Shown here: piece after piece, positions 60,161 to 64,000 of the stretch
Layout of the letters: every line of letters begins with the position of its first letter
Position numbering within the stretch: the first letter of the stretch is position 1
Source: Malachius bipustulatus
Lineage: Eukaryota; Arthropoda; Insecta; Coleoptera; Melyridae
Direction of reading: 5' to 3'
Assembly (NCBI GenBank): GCA_910589415.1
Contig: OU342633.1
Coordinates: 35,594,210-35,658,209, forward strand
Length of the DNA stretch: 64,000 nt
Translations under genes and position numbers: made by a program
The notes under the pieces: model-generated
What the model saw: the letters and a program-made list of their open reading frames with translations, nothing else
Told to the model about the DNA's origin: nothing
The model's database searches: none

Positions 60161-62394
60161 AAAATGATGCCGTGTTAATGGGAGCGTCGAAATGGACCGG
60201 TGATTTGTATGTAAATATGAGATGTTCGGTTAGGGCATAGTGTACAGGGCGTGCGGGTAACTATTGTTCATTAATCTCATTATGCAATTATAAACATAAT
60301 TATTATGTTCAATGTGAGTACTTTTTTTTATAGGTTAGTTCAAGTTTCTCGTGAGAGGAGATAATAAGACAGTTTGTTGTCTAGGAGATATTAAAAATCT
60401 GGTACTATTGTAACGCATTTATGGCGTTAAAGTATATTTACGCGTACCTTGAATCGAAAATAGAATTGTTTTCTCGAGTTAAAATTCCTTGCGACCTTTT
60501 TATGAAACATATCGCGTATAAATTCACAGACCTTTGACGAATGCCGTGAATGACAGTTTGGCAAGAAGTGCGACGCACGCAAAAACCATGAGTTTGAACT
60601 CAAAGAGTGACGGAGGTGGACTATTTTGCAATATTGAGGACGTGGAAGTAGGGTGACATTGGGTTTCTCTGATTGGTCAGGAGAAGTGGCGTGACCTACG
60701 AGGACGAGCAAATAGAAGAAAACGTCGAGGAAAGAGACAGACGGTGAACCTACGGTGTGGAAGGTCCACCTATAATTTATCATACCTAAATCTACCTTTT
60801 TATCTTTCCCGTGATTGTTATCTTTCTAAATAGAAGTTAATTCGCTTCTGAAAATTTATTTTAACAAAATTTGAGTCCGGGATCGAAATACCGACGAATT
60901 TTGGTGATCGCTTTTCCGGCAAATAATAATTGTCTTAATTACCTCATTAGGTTTTCCGGCAAAGATTTATCTCAATAGTAAACGTCGCGGGCCGACTGGA
61001 TTTCCACAGGACCGGAAAACATTCCATTTTAGAAAGCCTATCTCCAGGCACCACTTCACCTTCTAGAATGTGAAACAGAAACAACAGGTCGTTATCGCAA
61101 CTCCAGGATTCAGCCAGCTTATTTGAGGAAGGTATCCAAAGAATTTGAATTCAAGCATCTACCAACTGTAAGTAAAGCTCCCTTTTGATGCCGAAGTGCC
61201 CTTAATAAAAAGAGGTGAAATCAACTTTCCGTTTGGAACACTATCCGACAATTTACAAGTTTGAGTTTTCCGTAACAGAGACTAACAAACGAATGTGAAA
61301 AGGTGTTATTCCTAATTCAAGTCTTATTTTGTTAGCGAAAATGTTTTCAAATAATTTAAATTACTGGAAAGGTTTCAGTTTGGTCGACTAAACGGGTTCT
61401 TATAAAATATCTGTCAATTGAAGTACTATTAGGTTCTTATCAGAATTCCAAATTTTCCAAATATTCCAAATTAAAAAGTCAAATGACATCCCAAAACTTT
61501 CCTTGATCTTTCCTTTTAAAGTAGGGAGAGAGTTTCAAATTGGTGTAGAAAAATCAGGCTCCCAATTTGATCTCTCTATTTCGAAGTGCGAGAGAAAAAT
61601 TAATTATCTTTCCAAAATTTACCTTTACCTTTTCCTCTTAACCCGTACATTTTGGGCCCCCAGTAAAATCTCTTGCACCCCTGCAGAATCACGATAGGAG
61701 TATGAGGATAATAGTTTGAGAATGAATAAATTCATGAAACCCCTTCGATACTGAGGACCCTGCATGATAATCTACGAGCGCAATTAAGTACTAGATATCC
61801 CCTTGATAAGCATCGGGGGTTAATAACCCCATCGATTACAACTCACCAACAGTGGTAGTTTTAGATAAATATAATTCGTTCTGGTTCCAATACAAATAAA
61901 TGAAATCGTCTAGGTATTACCTCATCTGACAACGCCTTAAAAGTGAGACAAGTATTTTTTGCAGAATTATTGCAAACCATGATATGAAAGGCTTCCTCCT
62001 TTGTGGAAGCTCCCGTTTTTGAATGAAAAGGGAGAGATGTTGCAAGAGTCTTAAAGATTACTAATATCGTAAAAGACATCTTCTCTTTCCTCGCACTGCT
62101 AAGGAGGAAAAGAATGCTTGCGCCCGAGAAAGGCGACAATAGTCTCGTCAACATAAAACATCTCAAAAAGTGGCTAAAGTTATAAACAAGCGAAATAAAT
62201 GTGAAAATACAACAAATAAATAGGTAGTTCTCCTTAAATTATTCATCCCCCTTTATATTTCATAATTAGCCTCGAATTTACCGTCCCGTGTAAAACTCGG
62301 GACATAATAAATGAATTACCCCTCCTCTTTTTACGTAGACATACCACATACACATGTGAATATGGACGTTTTACAACTTCTCTCTAAATTCATA
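60161..62394. other. Non-coding stretch, no gene recognised
   Basis: The minus frames 60427-60783 and 61861-62166 lack domains. TTTTCCGGCAAA occurs twice at about 60,912 and 60,953. Nothing else is seen. Confidence 0.45.
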
Positions 62395-62680
62395 TAACAG
62401 CACGTCCAGGCGGTTTTGTCTGCCAGGAAGAGGCTTCGAGGGACTCTATGGCTACCTGGCGGGCAACGCAATGGCCGTTCCTGGGGGAATTAATACGAGA
62501 GATCTGCGATATTTCAGCGAGAGCGGCCGTCGTAATAGTTCTCTATTACATTATGACCCCTGACGAGGGGGTGCTGTTACGGAGACAATAAAAGCGAGAA
62601 GGCTTCACGACTCTCCAACAGTTCTGCCGCAGTGCAGAAAACGGACCCGTACAACCCCCCGCTAGTTACGGGATATTATA
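62395..62680. other. GC-richer non-repetitive block, possible conserved non-coding element
   Basis: A stretch of about 280 bp of balanced composition (GCCAGGAAGAGGCTTCGAGG, CTACCTGGCGGGCAACGCAA, CGACTCTCCAACAGTTCTGC) is set in AT-rich DNA. No family is recognised in any frame I looked at. It lies next to the motif cluster at 62.9 kb. Confidence 0.3.
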
Positions 62681-62869
62681 ACATAATGATAAAGTGAGCA
62701 CAGGCGGGACGATTTGGTTGTATCTTTACTTATAATAAAATGATGAAAAGTTTAAAGGATCGGGTTAACTACATAAAAGATGACATTATGATGAAATGAA
62801 TACACTTTTCGTATTGGAAAATGGTGACGAAATTATAACTTAAGCCAATGACGTAAATAAACAATCGTG

Positions 62870-64000
62870 TCAGTTGCGGTTAGTGTCATATTATGTCAAT
62901 TTGTGGTTAATTATTTGATTGAAAATGACTTCATTGTTCGATTTAAGCACTTACCGCAAATGATCTTTCAATTTAACCGCAAATATCTTTTTTATATGGC
63001 AGTGGGTAAGACTAGTTACTTTATATAAGCGTAACTAAGTCTATGTCAAGAAAATTCAGGGTTTTGCTGCAAATGATACATACGGGTTTTGCCGCAAATG
63101 ATACCTACCTACAATTCACGTTTGCCGCAAATGGAACTTTTTTTTCGATAAGTATACCTACCAATTTTTCTGCATCAAAATAATCACAATTTTTTCACTC
63201 TGATTGATAGGTTTTAATTCGGAAATTATTTTCTCTGCCTTACCGCAAATCCTAGGACCTGTTACGAACGCAGATGATGCTGTTTTCGATTTAACCGCAA
63301 ATAAAATATCTTCGGCAGCATATCCACCGCAAAATCTATTATTTCACGAAAATATTTTTTTAACAGCAGTAATAAAAATTTCCTTTTACCGTAGATAATA
63401 CTCTTTATAATTTGACCGCAAATGAATTAAACCAATAAAAAAAAAAATTGCCGCTAAATTTTAATCAGTAGCCATTTAATCCAACTATTGAAGTGGCGTG
63501 AAATGACGTAATGCGGCAAACAGAATTTTTTTGTAGGTGAACGGCTAATTCACTTTGTTTTTATTATAATCGACGATTTTTCCATTATGACTAATGACAC
63601 TGTTATACTCTATCACCGCAAATGACTTTTACTTTACTGCAAGTATGGATACTCAAATCAGGACTGATAACGATCACAAATAGGTAGATATAATATAAAA
63701 TGACTCAAATGCATGAAATTACGCTTGCCATAAATGACATCGTTACTTCAAATGACCCAATAAAACTTAATGATAAACATAAAATAACTTTCGACGTAAT
63801 ATTCTTCAGCTACGACAGTTGTCTGCAAATTATTCTCGCAGACGGAAGGATACGGTTATGTTTTCATTCTTACTGCAAATGATACTTACCGCATATGTGA
63901 CGTTATTCATTATTATGAGTAAATATTCCGTTACCGCAAATGATATTTTGTAAATTTAAAGAGACATCCTCAAGTACTGCAAACAACACGTCTCTGCCGC
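62870..64000. repeat. Cluster of about 20 irregularly spaced ACCGCAAATGA motifs
   Basis: (T)ACCGCAAATGA or close variants occur near 62951, 62973, 63065, 63091, 63121, 63241, 63291, 63325, 63412, 63613, 63637, 63823, 63872, 63890, 63930 and 63978, with inverted forms near 62873 and 63510. Spacing varies from about 20 to 130 bp and intervening sequence is not conserved, so this is not a simple tandem array. The cluster runs off the right edge. It may be a decayed minisatellite or a homotypic cluster of binding sites. Confidence 0.75.

Noticed and set aside
60427..60783. 118-codon minus frame
   Set aside because: No recognisable domain, start context or neighbouring exon; composition fits chance.

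Overview
The window is AT-rich, intron- and repeat-rich eukaryotic DNA, most likely from an insect. Supporting signs are spliceosomal exons (GT..AG) of a secreted spondin, insect-type non-LTR retrotransposons with A/T-rich 3' tails, a mariner element, a Crypton-like tyrosine recombinase and many MITE or foldback elements. I see no bacterial operons, no CRISPR array and no confident RNA gene. I cannot name the species.

The one clear host gene is on the minus strand, at 15,076 down to 8,318. It encodes a spondin-2/mindin-type secreted matrix protein in six visible exons, with consistent splice sites and phases: most of the Spondin_N domain, an acidic then basic linker, and one C-terminal thrombospondin type-1 repeat ending in a stop codon. 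The 5' end (signal peptide and first part of Spondin_N) is not found. It must lie above 15,076, in the remaining 49 kb or beyond the window, so much of the window may be its first intron or upstream DNA.

Layout: 1-531 is a large inverted repeat. 591-1737 (minus) is a frameshifted Crypton-like tyrosine recombinase relic. 2.1-5.6 kb holds small palindromes and a tandem array of about 300 bp units. 7.3-15.1 kb is the spondin gene; its 4.9 kb intron contains a degenerate array into which a 0.99 kb foldback element has inserted. 15.1-39 kb is non-coding and dominated by unrelated tandem arrays: about 130 bp units at 17 kb, about 190 bp units at 20.5-23.4 kb, degenerate units at 25-26 kb, and about 204 bp units with an 816 bp higher-order period at 31-33.6 kb. 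It also holds a 0.5 kb tandem duplication at 35.5-36.5 kb. 39.4-44.2 kb is another array of about 205 bp units, interrupted by a 237 bp MITE with a TTA target duplication and by a 5'-truncated LINE with a 735-codon open ORF2 fragment. 46-47.7 kb is an internally deleted LINE that keeps a complete ORF1. 49.3-51.7 kb is a diverged array. 53.8-54.3 kb is a MITE. 56.2-58.1 kb is a mariner relic split by a 940 bp foldback element with an 8-bp target duplication. The right edge (62.9-64.0 kb) is crowded with a short motif, ACCGCAAATGA, repeated about 20 times at irregular spacing.

No multi-gene system is evident. The value of the window lies in a partial gene model, a dense record of nested insertions whose relative order can be read from target duplications, and several satellite arrays and non-coding blocks worth comparative tests.
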